This document shows positions 10,687 to 22,200 of a DNA stretch of 64,000 nucleotides, in pieces. Numbering within the stretch: position 1 is the stretch's first letter; each line of letters starts with the position of its first letter. Made by a program: the position numbers and the translations under genes. Origin of the DNA: Cystobasidiopsis lactophilus (Eukaryota > Basidiomycota > Agaricostilbomycetes > Agaricostilbales > Chionosphaeraceae). Under the pieces are notes generated by a model that did no database searches, was not told the DNA's origin, and worked only from the letters and a program-made list of their open reading frames with translations. The stretch lies in the NCBI GenBank assembly GCA_001599975.1, contig BCIO01000003.1, positions 1,178,001 through 1,242,000 on the forward strand, in the 5' to 3' direction.

Positions 10687-13600
10687 TCAAACGGACCAAT
10701 CCGAGTCGTTGTTCTCTTCCGCCTCGGCAACTTCTGAGAGCTCCTCTTCTTCGGGTTCCGGTGACTCCTCCTCGACGCCTCTGTAAAAACTTTCTTCAGC
10801 GCCACCCAAGAAGCCGGGGGAATGGGAGAAAACCTTACGCCTGCTTTAGAAGATCCTCGACGTCCTTTTGAACCTTAGTCTGCTCCTCGGCTGCTGCTTT
10901 TGGCACAGTTGATGTCCGCCGCCGCCTGCTGGAGACGTTTAGAGAGCAAAAAGCAGAGCAAAGAAAAGTACGTACGTGCTACGCCTTGGGGCGCCAGCGG
11001 GAGCGGTGGGCATCGGTTCGTCGTCATCATCGTCGACAGTGCTCGCTTCACTCGGTGCTCTTGACTTTGACCGCTTGCCCTTGGCCGTCGTTCTGGAATA
11101 GACATCAGTTCAAAGAGTAGTAATCAGCTGGGGGATTGTCAACGTACGAAGCACTCTTGCGCTTGGTCGACGACTTGCGCTTGGTCGTGGTCTCGACTTC
11201 GGCGAGCTCGGTTTGGATGTCTTCCACCCACTGTGCGACATGGTAGAGCTCCGCCAACTCTTGGTGCTCGCCGTCGTCCAGGACCTCCGCTCGCTCGCCG
11301 TACAGCTTGCGCAGGCTGTCCTCATACTTGGTGAGAGCGTTGCGGGAGAGGCTGTCTGCTAGCGGACGTTGCTGTGGGTACGATTGTAAACCAGTCAGCG
11401 GGCACGGGAGAGCAAGCAAGAAGACGAACCTCGGTGATCTTGGTGACGAGGAAGAGGACTGAGCGAATCTTCCATTCGTCGAGCTCTTCAGGCATATGAA
11501 GCTTGCCGAGCAATTGGCAGAGCCGTTTCCGCTCATCCTCTGTGTAGCGACCTTCACATCAGCAACATTTGCTCAGAGGGCGAAGCCGGACGCACTTTGA
11601 GTCTTAGTATAGATCTCTTTCAAGATGTCCATGGCCAGGTCGACATGCACATCCAGATCGACCTTGGCATCTTCGTTCTCTCTGTGAATGAAGCAGACAA
11701 CGACAACATCAACCCTGTTCAATGGTTGAAGTTACGCTGCTGCCACTCACACAACCTTGGTCGGGTCGGTCCAGTCGATTAACTGAAGGGCAATCTGGTT
11801 AGGCGGGATCATTTCTTCGTTATCATCGACGTCTTCGTAGGTGTCTGCTAGGATTTGGACAGTCGGGAGCACAATCTGCGAAAGGTGCGAACGTATCAGA
11901 CGAGGCTGTCTGACCAAGGGCGCGCCGACTCACACTCTGCATTTTGCGTTGATTCTCGGATGCCGAGTAGCAGAAGACTGGGAAGAAGTAGGTTAAGCAT
12001 TGGCGCAGCTCTTGGTTATCGGCGGTTTCCGGCGCAAAGTAGACGATGACCAGCTTGCTGAGGACGGAGGCGTCGGTGACCAGACCAAAGAGCATCAGCT
12101 TGGCGAGGCCTAAAGTGGCAATGGTTTGAATGCCCGACTCTTGCTCCAGGGCGTGCTCGATGAACTCGACGATCCTCTCCGGCTGAACGCATTTCTTGAG
12201 TATTTGGTCAGCGATGAAGAAGCAGGCGACTGACACCGTGGCCCTTCTCGGTCAAAAAGTCGGTGCCGTAAAGCAGAAGCACATCAAAGATGATTTGATA
12301 GACGATCTCCTGCAGTTCGCCCTCGGTGGTGAGCGCTTGGTTGACAAAGAGGCCAAACGATTCCACGGCCATTGTCTGCGAGCCGAAAATGAATTACTAG
12401 ACATGACGGTCTATAGGAGAAAGCGGCACACCTTGTCTAGCATGCAGCAAAGGCCCAAGCAGGTGATGCCGAGCTCTCGGACGTCGACATCCTTGGTCCG
12501 GACGGAAGGCACGATGATCTCGTGGACCAGACCACGCAAGATAGGATTGTCTTGAAGAGTCTGTTGGTGGAAACTTTGCTTGGTGATGTCCTTGGGCAAA
12601 ATTGTGAAAGTCACCAACCGCAATGACTCGCTCTAAGAGAGCTCGGATGATGGTGAGGCATCTGATGTGGACGTCCTTCTGCTCCAGGTCCAACTCGGGA
12701 GGTGCGAGGGTGATGGGCTTCTTATTGGGGGACTTGAGGGCGTCCTCGATGTCTTGGCTGTCGTCGTCGCTCGAGCTGTCGTCCGAGTCCTTGTCCTCGT
12801 TGGGCGCCTCGACGGTCACGTTGGCCTCTTCCCGGAAGCCCTGGACAATTTCGACCACGATCTGCATCAAGGTGGAGTCTTGGGGCGTGAGCCGCTTGAG
12901 GAGGTCAAAGCAGGCTGGGATGAGCTCGAGCGGCAGCTGGTCGTCGGACACCATGGACCGAATGCCGGACGGCTCGGATTCGTAGTTGTCTGTATGACGC
13001 TCTTTTTCACGCCAAGCTCAACAGTGGGCCAGGGTAGAACGCCACACACCTCTGAAGCCGTCCATGAGCAACCTCCTCCCCATCTCGTCGGTGAAATCCA
13101 GCATCAAGCTGGTGCCAAGCAGCTGGGCCAAGATGAACTGCTTGATGGTCACCTCTTCGTCCTGCGTGGCTAGGCCGAGCTTGAGGTCCTTCCAAGCCTC
13201 TTCGAGCCGGGTCGAGAAGGCGGTCGCGCTGGGCAAGAGCTCCTCCACCCGGTTCTCCTCCTTTTGAGCTCGGCAGTAAGTGATGACCACCCGCGACAGG
13301 AAGGCAGTCTCGGGCGTCATCTTGTCCCAGAAGGCGTCTGTGAGGGCGTTCCATCAAAACAGAGCACCACTGGGGTGCAAAGGGATGAAAGAAGCACGCA
13401 CCATCAAATGCGAAAGCGGCCAAGGTCTCGGGTTTGACGTTGAAGATGGCCTTGAGAGCTTCCTCGACCGTCGCCAGGTCCTTATTCTGCACCAGGTCGA
13501 ACGACTCCAGGAACTGGACCAGGTCCTCGCCCGCCCACTTGGCCACCATGCGGCCGGCCGACCTTTGGACAGCAGCCTCTCGGTCTTTGACGCCGTGCTT

Positions 13601-14526
13601 GATGATGCGCATGCGTTGGGGAAGGGTGAGGGCGGTCATGGGGATCTCGGTGAGTTTGCCTTGGAAGAGGTAGCGCCGGTTGTTGATGTCGACGTCGCGC
13701 GCTCTGGCCAAGACGGGTGCGAGGAGGTTAGGGGTCAGGTCGAGCTGGAAGAGGGCGGCTCGGCGGGCTGGGGCCGAGTTGTCGTGGGCCATGACTTTGA
13801 GCAGCGCTTTGGTCGGCGAAGAGTCGGCGTCCTCGTCCTCGTCGTCTACCGGCTCGTCCCCCACGCTTGCATTTTGGAGCTTGGCCAAAGCGATGACGGC
13901 CTGGACGCGCACGTTGGCCTCCTTGTCGCGGATGCGCTCAAGCAAGGAGGAGCACAGGTTGTTGTACAGGTCCTCGTCGATCTCCGGCAGGGAGCTCATC
14001 ATGTAGGCGACCAACTGGCAGCACCGGAAGCGAACGTGCTTGTTGGCAGCGGGGAAGCCTTTGAGCAGGTGCTTGAGCATGGCCGAAGCCAGCCGCGAGG
14101 CTGGTGTGTCGTCGTCCTCCTCGTCCTCATCTTCCTCCTCCTCGTCCTGCGCTGGCCGGTCCTTGGCCGCTGTACGCAGAGCTCACTTTGAGCGTGGTCT
14201 GGCGGCCAGCACAGAAGGACAAACTGCGCACCTTGCTGCGAGGCGAAAGCAATAAAGTCGGCAACAAACTTGATCACTCGGTCGGCCTGGACGACGCCCT
14301 TCTTGATGTCGAGCAGGTGGTCAACGCAGTCCCTGAACGCCGTCATGAACTCCTTCTCGCCCGTCAGCTTGATCGCGCCCTCGGCCGTCTCGGTGGTGTG
14401 CTGGGCGGACGCGAGGAAGATCTTGTGCAGCGAGGCGATCGTCCGCCGGTGCGCCGACGAGTTTTGCGCAGAGGCGAACAGCTGTGGCACCTCGGCCAGG
14501 CCATTGTTGGCGCGGATGGCAGGCAT
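10687..14526 (-). CDS. YCG1: Condensin complex subunit 3 (CAP-G / Ycg1 / Cnd3)
   Basis: Fourteen exons read from 14526 down: 14232-14526, 13402-14169, 13050-13337, 12619-12989, 12432-12590, 12235-12375, 11934-12194, 11751-11875, 11596-11681, 11430-11551, 11148-11371, 10976-11092, 10839-10928 and 10687-10780; about 1046 residues, in frame. HEAT repeats run throughout, with the family stretch FRCCQLVAYMMSSLPEIDED near residue 130 and the condensin-3 C-terminal domain (DVRELGITCLGLCCMLDK, QEIVYQIIFDVLLLYG, YEDSLRKLYG). The tail is basic, then very acidic. As the HEAT subunit of condensin it binds DNA with the kleisin during mitotic chromosome compaction. The intron between 12590 and 12619 would be only 28 bases with GTTGGT; a GTCATT donor at 12627 giving 37 bases is an alternative. 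The 3' end converges on the DUF4203 gene, 269 bases away. Confidence 0.9.
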
Positions 14527-15486
14527 GGCGGGTCGCTGTTGGCTCGCAACTGATCATGCGGCAAAGAAAACAACAACCGAAATCAAGTTGGACTTGGCGG
14601 CTATGTTGGTTTGGCGGTGGCAAGCCCTTTGGCTCTTGCGCGCTCTCTTAGGCCACTGAACCGACTCATTCCCGCCAGTTCTGTAGTAAATAAGAGTCGT
14701 CGCGCTGGGCGTGCCCTGCGCCGGCGCGTCCTCGACAAAAAGTCTCCCTGCCACTGCGTCGTGCTGTCCCGCGACATCACGGCAATGCCCAATGGTCCCC
14801 TGAATACTACTAGCCTGATTCCTCTTTGCTCTCACACTCTATCGTACTGCCCACTTCCAGGGCCAGTTCTTGAAACCATGCTGCCTAAGTGATCCATTTC
14901 CACGGCGTCTTTTCCGCCTTTCGGAGGCTCCTGAGCCTGGACCTCGACCAAGCACTCCTCTTCCTCCTCGAATCGAGCTAGCTGTCACGTATGCTACTAC
15001 TACGGAGGAGCACCGTGCTGCTTTGCTTATAGAAGCGCTCCTCTTTCCCTGGGTGGCGCCACCTCGCTCAAGCGAGTGAATGTCAAGAAGGTGCCCTCTC
15101 GGTCTGGTTTCCCGAGTGACCATCCCAGATTCATCTGCGTCTCAACAAGCGTACCTGTCCGAGTTTGCGGTTCGCCAAGGCTTTGACGGCCTCCATGCCA
15201 GTTCCGACCCTCGGGCTATCTTTCGATACGACGCCAGCTGGGGTCTTGCGGGATGTGCAATCGCTCGCACGTCAGACTCCGACGAACAGACTAATGGCCG
15301 ATCCCTCTCCACTCGTACCCAGACTAAAGATCCACCATCCTTAGCGTGAATCGCCTTTCTCTCCTGCGATGGGACGGACGGCAGCTTTGACAGGTTGTCC
15401 TTGATCGCTACTGCTTCTCCTCCGCTTCTCACTCCTTGATAAATATCTCTTGCTCCTTTTGGCCTTGGTCACAAAGAATTGCCACC
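14527..15486. promoter_or_regulatory. Divergent promoter region, condensin / DUF6534 genes
   Basis: 960 bases between two outward-facing starts. No gene is supported. An A/T-rich GATAAATATC lies near 15439, about 48 bases before the DUF6534 start, which itself has a good Kozak context (GCCACCATG). Confidence 0.4.
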
Positions 15487-17044
15487 ATGTCGAACCCTAC
15501 CGACATCAGCACTGCGCTGCTGGTCCGTACACTAGGCAGGTTTCGTCTCTCCTTTTCTTCTGATCGTCCCGCTCAGTATCGAGCAGGCAGCAAGTTCATC
15601 GGCAGCACCCTGACATTGATCCTCCAGGGTGGCGTTCTGGCTCTGTCCGGCCTTTACTTTGTTCAGCGCGGCGGCCGCAAGACCGGTCCAAACGATTGCC
15701 GAGATCCCCTTTGGCTTCAACTTCTTGTTTCTGGTGTGATCGTGCTGGGACTGTGCCAGTTGGTCGCCTTATGGCAGATGCTCTGGAGTGTCCACGCAAG
15801 TTTCCTCCTCTCAGCCTCACACTGTATGCCTCGCTAAGAATCAGGGACAGGTTGTGCACTTTCTGGACGACGATATGATCACATTTCTCCCTCCTGCTGT
15901 TAGTACTCCCAGTGTACTTTGTTTGTCGAACGCCTTTCTGACGCTCGATTGCGACAGCTCAACTATTCTTCCCTCGCCAACGTCTTGCAGTCGGCCCTGT
16001 GCCAGTTTTTCTTCGCTCGAAGCTGCTGGATCCTTTTGGGCAGAAGCCCCTTCTTCGGCATCCCCATGCTCGTCCTCCTCGCGAATGTTGTCTGCACGGT
16101 GATCACGTACATCTCAATTGCTCTGTCGAATGCAAGTTCTTTTGCCGTGATTTCCGGTCACGCAAGTCTACTTGGTCCTTTGCGGTGTGATGGCCGAATT
16201 GACCTTCTCACGCAGACCCAACGTGGCCTGCTGATCAACCTCTTCGTCTGTTCGACCGTGATCGACGTCGTCAACTCCACCGTCCTTATCATTCGATTGT
16301 GAGTAACTAATTTGTGTCATCTGGTACCCCTAGGGACATGGACTGAACGAGACCGCTGGATCAGGGCAAAGTGGAGGCATGAGTGTTCGGCCTTCAAGGC
16401 GCACAGCATGATCGTCCGAGTGCTGATGTTCAGCATCAACACTGCTCTGTTGACTACAATCTTGACATTGGCCACCCTCATCATGGGTGAGCGGGACTTG
16501 CTTCCCTTTGCCTGCCTTGGTCTTAACGTTGTTGCTATGCGAATAGTCTTGCATGACCCCCTGTCGCGTGAGTCTTGACTCCTCCATTTGTTATCAGAGC
16601 AAAGATCTGACTCCTCTCAGCCTGGTACTTGATCCCGTTCGAGCCTCTGGCCCAGGTCAGTGCTTCATCATGCCCACCTTTCCTTTGACCGCCCGCCTGA
16701 GCGTATAAGCAGGTGCAAGCTCTCAATCTGTTGTTACAACTCTTATCACGCTCCTCTTCTGTCGACGGCGGCATCAAGTCGGGTTCGGTGGGCTTGACCA
16801 CCTTCTCGAAACGCGTACAAACGGCGCCGCCCGTCCAGCAGTTCATTGTCAGTGGTCTCGATGGCGAAGACTCAGTATGTTCTTTCTCTCAGAGCAGTGT
16901 GTAGCGCGTAGCCTTGGCTCATATTAGCCCTCGCAGCTGCAGTCCGAGGAAGAAAAGCGCTCACCTCCCGCTGATGGCGTCTACTTCGAGCGCTCCTTCG
17001 CTACTCGCGTAGAGGGTGAAGGTCGCGGGGTCAATGGAGTGTGA
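15487..17044 (+). CDS. Seven-helix membrane protein of the DUF6534 family
   Basis: Exons 15487-15539, 15591-15795, 15851-15898, 15958-16298, 16365-16486, 16547-16567, 16621-16655, 16713-16874 and 16937-17044, about 364 residues. The N-terminal LGSKFIGSTLTLILQG, the motif CSTVIDVVNSTVLIIRL, and MFSINTALLTTILTLATLIM before a proline-containing PWYLIPFEPLAQ segment match the DUF6534 layout: seven hydrophobic helices, then a short hydrophilic tail rich in Ser and Glu. These proteins are abundant in mushroom-forming basidiomycetes and their function is unknown. The intron 15796-15850 appears to use a GC donor (GCAAGT), since no GT donor keeps the frame. The gene ends only 75 bases from the stop of the convergent MFS gene. 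Confidence 0.78.
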
Positions 17045-17119
17045 TTCATGGGCTCCGTGCTCATAATGCGCTTGGCCGGTCGTCCGCCACTGTCAATGCA
17101 AAGAAATTCCGAGCCTTAT

Positions 17120-18891
17120 TTACGGCTTCTTCTTAGGCAATCTTGGTATAAACGCCCATGCCTGGAGGCCCATGATTAGTACAACAAGCGGTGTTTGAGA
17201 GAGAAATGGGCCCTACCATCACCATAGCCACGAGCAACGCCACCAAGAATGGTTGCAAGACTTTGGTCGTGAAATTCTGAGCCAATGCGCCGATTATGTA
17301 GCTGGAGGTCTAATTAGTATTGAGGAGAGAAAGCAACAAGTGAACCCACGGAAAAGCTGCAGAGCCGACCGCCCCGATGCTGGCTACCAGTCCAATGGCG
17401 CTCGTATGGTAAGCCCGAGGCAACAACTTCGTCAAAACACTCATTCCTGTGGGGTAGCACGGGCCCATTGAGAAGCCTAAACCATCACAATCATCAACAA
17501 ATCGAACAAACTTCAAATCACCGGCAAGATGAACGTACCAACGATGGATACGGCCACAGCATCGCCCACAAAGCTCTTGCTGAACCAAATCACGAATTCC
17601 ATCGCGATGCACACCACCACGTAGATGTAGATCACATTTTGTTCTCCCACCCAGAGATTGAACGGGACCTGGAAATGAGAAACGGGCAATTTGAGATCCA
17701 CGAGAACGCAAACGAGCACACAAGACTGTCATTATCACGCTCACCATGCAGATGCGAGAGACAGTAAGCCCGGCGAAGAAGCCGCTGGACACATAGCCCG
17801 CGTTCTCGCCGCCGCCCCGGAACACCATCAAGAAGGAGACGATCCACCCCGCTTGTGAAACCTCTGCCCCGATGTAGCACGCATAGAAAATTAGTGCCGC
17901 CCAGACAAGCGGTAATTTTAGGACGGTGAGGAGGGAAGCGTGGGCCATGGCCTTTCGTTCCGGCGAAGACTCTGCTCGTCTGCCGCCAACAGCCGCCTCG
18001 ACTCCGTGAGTTGACGACTGAGTGCTAGTGAGATTCGAATCCATGGGCTGCAGAGCCAGAGGGTCTGCCTCGAGCTCCAATTCCGTTTCGAACTTGAACG
18101 TGAGACAAAGGAGGACAACATTGATGGCCGAGAGCGCGATTGACGTAAGAAAGAAGAGATTGAATGGATGGCCTGCCGATACGAGCGCGGTGGCTATAAG
18201 AGGACTGACGACACCACCAAGACCGTAGCTCGTGTGTAGTATGCCGAATTTCAGTGCCTCTCGGGAGAGTCCCGCTGTGAACGAGTTGCCTTGCGCCTGC
18301 TTGTATGTTAGACGCGCCACTCAATCACAAAGGGGTAAGCGACTGACATCTTGCATGGCTGTGCGGCAAGAATCAGACCTGGCGAAATCTGAAGGTGGAA
18401 GAACTTACAGATGCCCGCTCCAGCAACTCCATACCCAACAACAAAAGCAGGAAAAGGTGGCTTCGTGACGACTAGGACGTAGCCGAGGCATTGAAGGAGA
18501 GCCGCAAATGCGAAGACTTTGCCGCGTCCAAATTTCTTCGTAAGTGTCGTATTCAACAGAGCGCCGCTTAAATTTCCGACGAAAGAGCCAATGAAGATTA
18601 GGGAGACAATTTGATAGCCGATCTTGTAGTGGCTTTGAACTGCTCCGGGGATGAGCTTCCAAAGTCGTTCCGGGCCACACTTATTTGCCACTCTGCACGC
18701 ACTGTAAGGAAGCAAAGGCCCATTCGCTCTGTGTTTTCCGTTCAGACTCGAGCTCTGCGCGACAGGGAGACAGCTGACCCGTCATGCCAGCCGAGAGCGA
18801 AAATGGAGAGGTTTGAGGCCACAAACTTGAGGTTCGTTGGGCTCTTGAGGCGCTGTAGCAGCGTCCGCTCCTTGGGGGCTACTTTTGACAT
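17120..18891 (-). CDS. Major facilitator superfamily transporter (BSC6 / fucose-permease-like)
   Basis: Exons from 18891 down: 18779-18891, 18409-18692, 18348-18358, 17745-18296, 17539-17668, 17350-17476, 17217-17301 and 17120-17161, about 447 residues. The opening FALGWHDG, GSFVGNLSGALL, KKFGRGKVF and the motif SMQDAQGNSF in helix 4 are typical of the fungal BSC6-type branch of MFS, relatives of the bacterial fucose permease. About 12 hydrophobic helices are present, with a hydrophilic central loop containing PMDSNLTSTQSS. Substrate unknown; sugar transport is a family-level guess. The 11-base exon 18348-18358 encodes MQD and is needed to restore QDAQGN. Confidence 0.82.
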
Positions 18892-19252
18892 GGTCAACTG
18901 TGTCGTTACGTTCTTGCAATGACTCCAGCCGCAGACAGAAGCAGGCCCGAGGTGACGCCGAATTAGACTAAAACTTGGCGGGCAGCGGCGCCGCTTTGGT
19001 ACCGGTAACGTGCAGCAGCCGGACGAAAGTAAGGGCTTCGACGACCACAAAATGAGACCACAAAGGCACAGAAGGCAGGTGAAGAACAAGGAGTCAGCTC
19101 AAGAGTCGGCAGATGGCGCCAACGCACGGCGGCCGGAGGGAGGCTAAATGTTTGGGTGGCAAATGGTGCACGATGGAGGTCCCTCGGGGGCAAAACTATT
19201 TGTACATGCAGATAGTACTACAGGAATCGCGAAAGAAAGTAGTGCATCAAAA
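18892..19252. other. Intergenic region upstream of the MFS gene
   Basis: 361 bases between the start of the MFS gene and the stop of the PH-domain gene, both on the minus strand. Likely the MFS promoter and the 3' UTR of its upstream neighbour. Nothing else recognised. Confidence 0.4.
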
Positions 19253-22200
19253 TCACTGAGCCCGGTTGGGGCCTCTCGGTCCAAACAAGCCAAACCCTCC
19301 TGTTGTCGAGTTCAGTGAGCCTGTACCTTAGCGAGACGACGGAAATCTCACATACGAGGTGGACCGTGAGGATTTTGCATGGGCTGACCAACAGGAGGGA
19401 GAGGATTTCCGCGTGGCGCACCTGGACCCAACCCGGTATGCACCGGTGGCGGCCCTCGAGGTGGCATCGTGGGCATCAGGCCAGGTCCCATAGCCATCGT
19501 GCGAGAGTCTGGTGCACCTCCCTGATGGCGAGCCTTGAAAGCAAAGAGTTCCGATATATCGTTCTGTAGCATTTTCTCTGCAAATGCCCGACGCCGGATC
19601 AGGGGCCAAAAGGCACGGCCTTGACAAGATGCTTACTTTGCTCTCGGAGAGTGGCCACCTCTTCTAAGGCTTTGCGAACTTCCGCTGACATGTTCTCTGG
19701 CCCGGTCATCGTGATTAATGACAGGCTCCTCATAAAACTTTGCCCCACTCACGCTTAAAGTCCCGGACATGCTCAGTGACACCTTCCCTGAGGCCTTCCA
19801 TGACATCTTCGACATCGTGCATGTTTGGTGTCTTGCCGACGTCTTCTTTCTCTTTGGAGAGCAAGCTGGTTTGATCTGCCGCGGGCGTTAAGCAAGCGAC
19901 AACACACTATCAACAAGATCACCCACCTTCTGCGATCTTGCGTAAGAGAGCATCGTGTTCGGCAGTCTTCTCGCGCAGCATGTTGAGCAGCTCGTCAAGT
20001 TTCGCATCCCGTTGCGCGCGGTGAATCGCATCCGTCTTCGAGTCCATCTCTTTCCGCCGCCGATCCGACATTGCTTCTTCAGAAGGTTCAGAGAGCTTGC
20101 TGGCTAGCTCTGCAAATCGTACTTCGCGCTCGTTCTCCCGTCGCTGGTGTTCTTCCAGCTGCGCCGTCAAATGTCCAACTGCGGCGATGAGCGCCTGCTG
20201 CTGCTCGGTGGACATTCCGCCAGGGTGCATTTGCGATGGATGCATGTGTGGCGTTGGCGGAGACTCTTCAAGAGAAATGTTGTCGCCGAATTGCCACTGG
20301 TCGCTCGGAAACGGTACTTGGCCAGGATCCGCGGCCAGCGGGCCTGGGAAGGCTCGGGGCCCAGAAGGAGCTGCTCGTGGATCGTCGAGGCCACCTGGCA
20401 TGGATTGGGTCGTGTGCAGCATTGGCCGAGGGCGCTCCTTTGGCCCGAGCCCCATCGACTGCATGGCGTCATCGATGCTGTCGAAATGCATTCCTTTGGT
20501 GTCCGGCTCTGGAGAGGACGAGCCTTGCTTTAGCACGAAGAGATGTACCGCAGTGCTTAGAGAGCGGAGCGAGCGCACCTTTGCCTGAAGGCCGCCGTCG
20601 AAAAGTCCCAGCCACGCTGCCACCTTTGCCCCAGCGTTGGTCTCGCTCAGCAGCCACCTGAGGGTTGGGAGTCGGACCTCCCCAGCTACATCAAGATCAG
20701 TGACGTCGAATCAGTGACGCGAAACGCTCACATTCGCACGTTGGCCAGGCCGGCTGCGGAAGCCAAACGAGGCAGCGACAAGCTGCGTTTGCGGCGCCCA
20801 GACGCTGTGCGCTGGAGTCGAGCGCGTTCTTCTTCGCCCTCCGGAGGCTGTGATGCTCGGAGCCGGCGCAGCACCGAATGATTCCTCTCTGTGTGGCCTT
20901 CGCCGGTGGCGGTGGAAAGCTTGCGCTGCAGCTTGCTGGCAAGGCTCTCGTTGATCTGATGGGTGCTCTTCTCGTGGGCGGCTGCTAGGCCAGCGACTTG
21001 AAGCTCCAGTCTGGCGATGGCTTCGGCCAGCTTGCCAGTGTCTGCCGACCGCATGCCCTGCTCGGCCCGAAGGTAGCTGTCGAAGCTCTTCAAATAGGTC
21101 GCGACGTCTTTTTGGTATGCTGTATTGGCATCAGTAACTGTTCATGCAAAGCGTCAGGCAATTTATGATCCACTAGAGACGAAGTACGCACTGCCAGTCT
21201 GCTTCGCGAGTTCAGCTTGGATAGACCCCAATAAGGCAATGGTCTCCGGGTTGAGCTCGACGGGCATCTGAATCCTGCATGAGCCAATTCCTTCTTATCG
21301 ATAGATTTAACCAGCGACGTACTTGTGGCCCTGTTACCCCTTCAGCGTGAGGAGAAGACCAGTTGTCGCCATGATTCCGAGATGGTCCTGGGGCCTGCAT
21401 CGTGAAACAGTCAAACGAAAATAGACCATTGAAGGAGAAGGTAGCGCACAGTAGGAAGGCCACGGCGCCGAGCAGAGCTTTGGCGAGAGGGTAAGCCCTG
21501 TGGCTTCATCAGCCCGGCAGGCGAGACAACCTTGAGAGAAACACACCATCGATCCTATGGCAGGAGATTCCTGTGTCTGGCACACAAGATAAGCTGGCAA
21601 ACGTATAAGCAGCAAAGGAGGCGCCCACATCAGCGGACCAGTGAGACGTCTCCGCCGGCTTCCGAGCTGACATGGACTCCAGCTTCTGCTGCGTCTTTTC
21701 TCTCTCGGCCGCAATAGCTCTTTCGCTCTTTGGGCCCGAGCTGTCCGGTGAAGGTGAGTCGAACCGTGCGTGAACGGGCGGCGGCGTCAAGACTTCAGCC
21801 TGCGTGCCAGAATCTTGGTAGTTTCTGGTTTGCGTTTCCGAGTCGACGGCGGCATGAAGGGTTGGCGTGGAAGAGCCAGTAGAGGAGCCAAGGGAGGCCA
21901 CATCATCTGCCACCCGCGGTGGAGCTGTCCTTGCCCTCGCTGGACTTTCGTTGGGGCTGGGCTGGTCCGCGAGCTTGTCCATGATATTGCCAAGGAGACT
22001 TTCGATTCGGTCCAGCGCCGCGGCCTTGAGTGCCGCTGGGTTGGTGGGAGCTCGAGACATCTTGCTGTCTGGCGAAGTCTCGACCGACACGCCTTGCTTC
22101 CGGAGGGTGGCTTCGACCGCTGTCGACACCTTGTCTTGCGACTCTTTCAAGATAGAGCACAAGCTGAGCATATAGTCCACTGTGGCCCAGCAAGCCTTCA

